The notes below the pieces were generated by a model. The model worked only from the letters and a program-made list of their open reading frames with translations, had not been told where the DNA came from and ran no database searches. A program made the position numbers and the translations under genes. DNA of 44,565 nucleotides, from the NCBI RefSeq assembly GCF_011038785.1, contig NZ_JAAKDT010000027.1, forward strand, positions 1-44,565, read 5' to 3'. The DNA is from Parabacteroides sp. ZJ-118. Its GTDB lineage: Bacteria > Bacteroidota > Bacteroidia > Bacteroidales > Tannerellaceae. This document shows positions 42,822-44,565 of this stretch, piece after piece; the first letter of the stretch is position 1; each line of letters begins with the position of its first letter.

Positions 42822-44402
42822 ATGAAAGGACTAAATAGGCGATTATATCCAATAGGGATCCAGACATTCTCGGAAATCCGGGAGGGTAATTATGTGTATG
42901 CTGATAAGACGGATTTGGTCTATCGGTTGACGCATTCAGACTCGAAATATATCTTCTTGAGCCGCCCCCGCCGTTTCGGCAAGTCGTTGCTGACCTCCAC
43001 GCTCCGCAGCTACTTCGAGGGTCGTAAGGAGCTGTTCGAGGGGCTGGCCATCGAGAAATTAGAGAAAGAGTGGACGATCCATCCGGTGCTTCATTTCGAC
43101 ATGAGCCTTGGCAAGCATTTAGACAGGGAGGGGCTGAATCGCTATCTCTTGTTCCAATTGGCGGATATGGAGAGGACGTATGGCTTGAATATGGATTCGG
43201 AAGACGCGAATTTACGCTTGACGAATTTAATTAGATGCGCTTACGAGCAGACGGGTCAAAAGGTAGTGGTCTTGATCGATGAGTACGACGCTCCTTTGCT
43301 GGATGTGATGCACGAGGATAGGGATCTTCCCGTTCTTCGTAACGTGATGCGTAACTTCTACAGCCCGTTGAAGGCCTGCGATCCCTACTTGCGTTTCGTC
43401 TTCCTGACCGGCATTACGAAATTCTCCCAGTTGAGCATCTTCAGCGAGCTGAACAATATATTGAACATCAGCATGTTTCCGGAGTATGCCACGCTCTGCG
43501 GCATCACAGAGGAGGAGATGCGGGAACAGATGGGTGAGGGTATTGACCGTTTGGCTGTCAACCTCGGTGTTACCCCGGAAGAGGCTTTGAAGTCATTGAA
43601 AAAGAATTACGACGGATACCATTTCGCCTGGCCGTCGCCTGATATCTATAATCCGTTCAGTTTGCTGAACGCGCTGGCAAACGGTCGGATCGACTCCTAC
43701 TGGTTCGGTAGCGGAACACCTACTTACCTGATCGAGATGCTGCGTAAGTTCCATGTGATCCCGCAGGAGATTGGTAATCGGGAATGTGTGGCGGCCGACT
43801 TTGACGCGCCAACGGAACGGATGACAAGCATCACGCCGTTGCTGTACCAAAGCGGCTATATCACGATCAAGGGCTATTCCCATTTCTCCGACCTGTATCA
43901 GTTGGATATCCCGAACAGGGAAGTGCGGATCGGGTTGATGCGCAGCCTATTACCCAACTATGTGCAACGTCCCGCCGAGCTGAACACACTGGTAGCCAAG
44001 ATGGCGGAGAAGATCTACAACGGTGACATGGAGGGTGCATTGCGGTTGATGCGCACGGTTCTTTCCACGATTCCCTATTGCGAGAACACGCATTACGAGG
44101 GCCATTACCAACAATTGCTTTATGTGATTTTCACGCTGCTCGGCAATTATGTGGATGTGGAGGTCCGTACGCCGAAGGGCCGTGTGGACATGGTGCTCCG
44201 CACGCCTTCCACGCTTTACGTGATCGAGTTGAAGCTGGACCAAAGCGCCGAGGCAGCCATGGAGCAGATCGATCTGAAGGAGTATCCCGAACGTTTCGTC
44301 CTCTGCGCTCTTCCGGTGGTGAAGGTCGGCATCAATTTCAGTACGGAGAAGCGTACGATCGAGGGGTGGAAGATAGAAGATGGGTGTATTAAAATTCAAT
44401 GA
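42822..44402 (+). CDS. AAA-ATPase-like protein with C-terminal PD-(D/E)XK nuclease domain
   Basis: A 526-residue protein of the AAA-ATPase_like/PDDEXK_9 family, common in many copies in Bacteroidales. The N-terminus has PIGIQTFSEIREGNYVYADKT, then the P-loop SRPRRFGKSLLTSTL (about 47-61), which diverges from GxxxxGKS. The Walker B segment is VVVLIDEYDAPL (about 149-160). The C-terminal nuclease fold (about 435-526) shows YVDVEVRTPKGRVDMVLRTPS and VIELKLDQSAEAA, the D...E-x-K signature. The cellular role is unproven; mobile-element or defence-related roles have been suggested. A paralogue begins 6 bp after the stop. Confidence 0.85.
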   Translation: MKGLNRRLYPIGIQTFSEIREGNYVYADKTDLVYRLTHSDSKYIFLSRPRRFGKSLLTSTLRSYFEGRKELFEGLAIEKLEKEWTIHPVLHFDMSLGKHLDREGLNRYLLFQLADMERTYGLNMDSEDANLRLTNLIRCAYEQTGQKVVVLIDEYDAPLLDVMHEDRDLPVLRNVMRNFYSPLKACDPYLRFVFLTGITKFSQLSIFSELNNILNISMFPEYATLCGITEEEMREQMGEGIDRLAVNLGVTPEEALKSLKKNYDGYHFAWPSPDIYNPFSLLNALANGRIDSYWFGSGTPTYLIEMLRKFHVIPQEIGNRECVAADFDAPTERMTSITPLLYQSGYITIKGYSHFSDLYQLDIPNREVRIGLMRSLLPNYVQRPAELNTLVAKMAEKIYNGDMEGALRLMRTVLSTIPYCENTHYEGHYQQLLYVIFTLLGNYVDVEVRTPKGRVDMVLRTPSTLYVIELKLDQSAEAAMEQIDLKEYPERFVLCALPVVKVGINFSTEKRTIEGWKIEDGCIKIQ

Positions 44403-44407
44403 AGATC

Positions 44408-44565
44408 ATGAAAGAGCAACGATTATACTCGATAGGGATCCAGACTTTCTCGAAATTGCGGGAGGGTAATTATGTGTATGTGGACAAAACGGAGTTGGTG
44501 TACCGTATGACTCATGGTGCGTCGAGTTATATCTTCTTGAGCCGTCCCCGCCGTTTCGGCAAGTC
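44408..44565 (+). CDS. Second AAA-ATPase-like/PD-(D/E)XK paralogue, 5' part only
   Basis: ATG at 44408 opens a frame that runs off the window. The 52 visible residues (MKEQRLYSIGIQTFSKLREG..., then SRPRRFGKS) are about 75% identical to the start of the gene at 42822, including the P-loop. It is a tandem duplicate, probably co-transcribed with the first. Confidence 0.8.
   Translation, partial: MKEQRLYSIGIQTFSKLREGNYVYVDKTELVYRMTHGASSYIFLSRPRRFGK

Overview
The window looks like chromosomal DNA of a gut Bacteroidales, most plausibly Parabacteroides (close to P. distasonis). I base this on Bacteroidetes-type -7 boxes (TAnnTTTG) in front of many genes, a complete Rnf operon ending in galE, ftsK-lolA-trxB, pyrG-yidC, DUF5063/DUF3078/DUF6057 proteins, and a UpxY/UpxZ pair behind a tyrosine integrase and an invertible promoter. 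The species assignment is inference; no rRNA or tRNA gene was seen.

Region 1 (1-1.3 kb) is the right end of an IS66-family element that cuts off an already frameshifted AAA+ ATPase gene. Region 2 (1.4-36.7 kb) is ordinary core genome. It contains malate dehydrogenase; a DUF5063/exonuclease/rlmI operon; an aldo-keto reductase with a NapH-NapG-like fusion; ftsK-lolA-trxB; a glycerophosphodiesterase; a GH10-like hydrolase; the rseC-rnfBCDGEA-galE operon; a DUF3078 protein divergent from pyrG-yidC; a DUF6057 membrane protein; kdsB with a CPA2 antiporter; an AlbA_2 protein; an NfeD protease; an ECF-type sigma factor; and an acyl-CoA-synthetase-like enzyme.

Region 3 (36.8-41.2 kb) is accessory and more GC-rich. 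It holds a tyrosine recombinase, then a 300-bp segment bounded by perfect 25-bp inverted repeats that carries one outward-facing promoter, then a long UpxY-type antiterminator gene and upxZ. This is the head of a phase-variable capsule (CPS) locus. In this copy the promoter points back toward the integrase (OFF orientation). No glycan genes follow. Instead there is the opposing cassette HU-like protein / 33-aa smalltalk protein / N-acetylmuramoyl-L-alanine amidase.

Region 4 (41.2-44.6 kb) has two unknown genes sharing a short GG..Q..PNAT motif, in-phase GGTTGA iterons, short direct repeats, a 391-bp internally deleted IS66 derivative with both ends intact, a large hairpin, and two tandem AAA-ATPase/PD-(D/E)XK genes, the last cut by the window edge.

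The most noteworthy items are the invertible promoter with its adjacent recombinase, the apparently orphaned upxY-upxZ head, the paired PNAT-motif proteins, the miniature IS66 derivative, a terminator-like hairpin inside lolA, and a possible structured RNA before the galE terminator.
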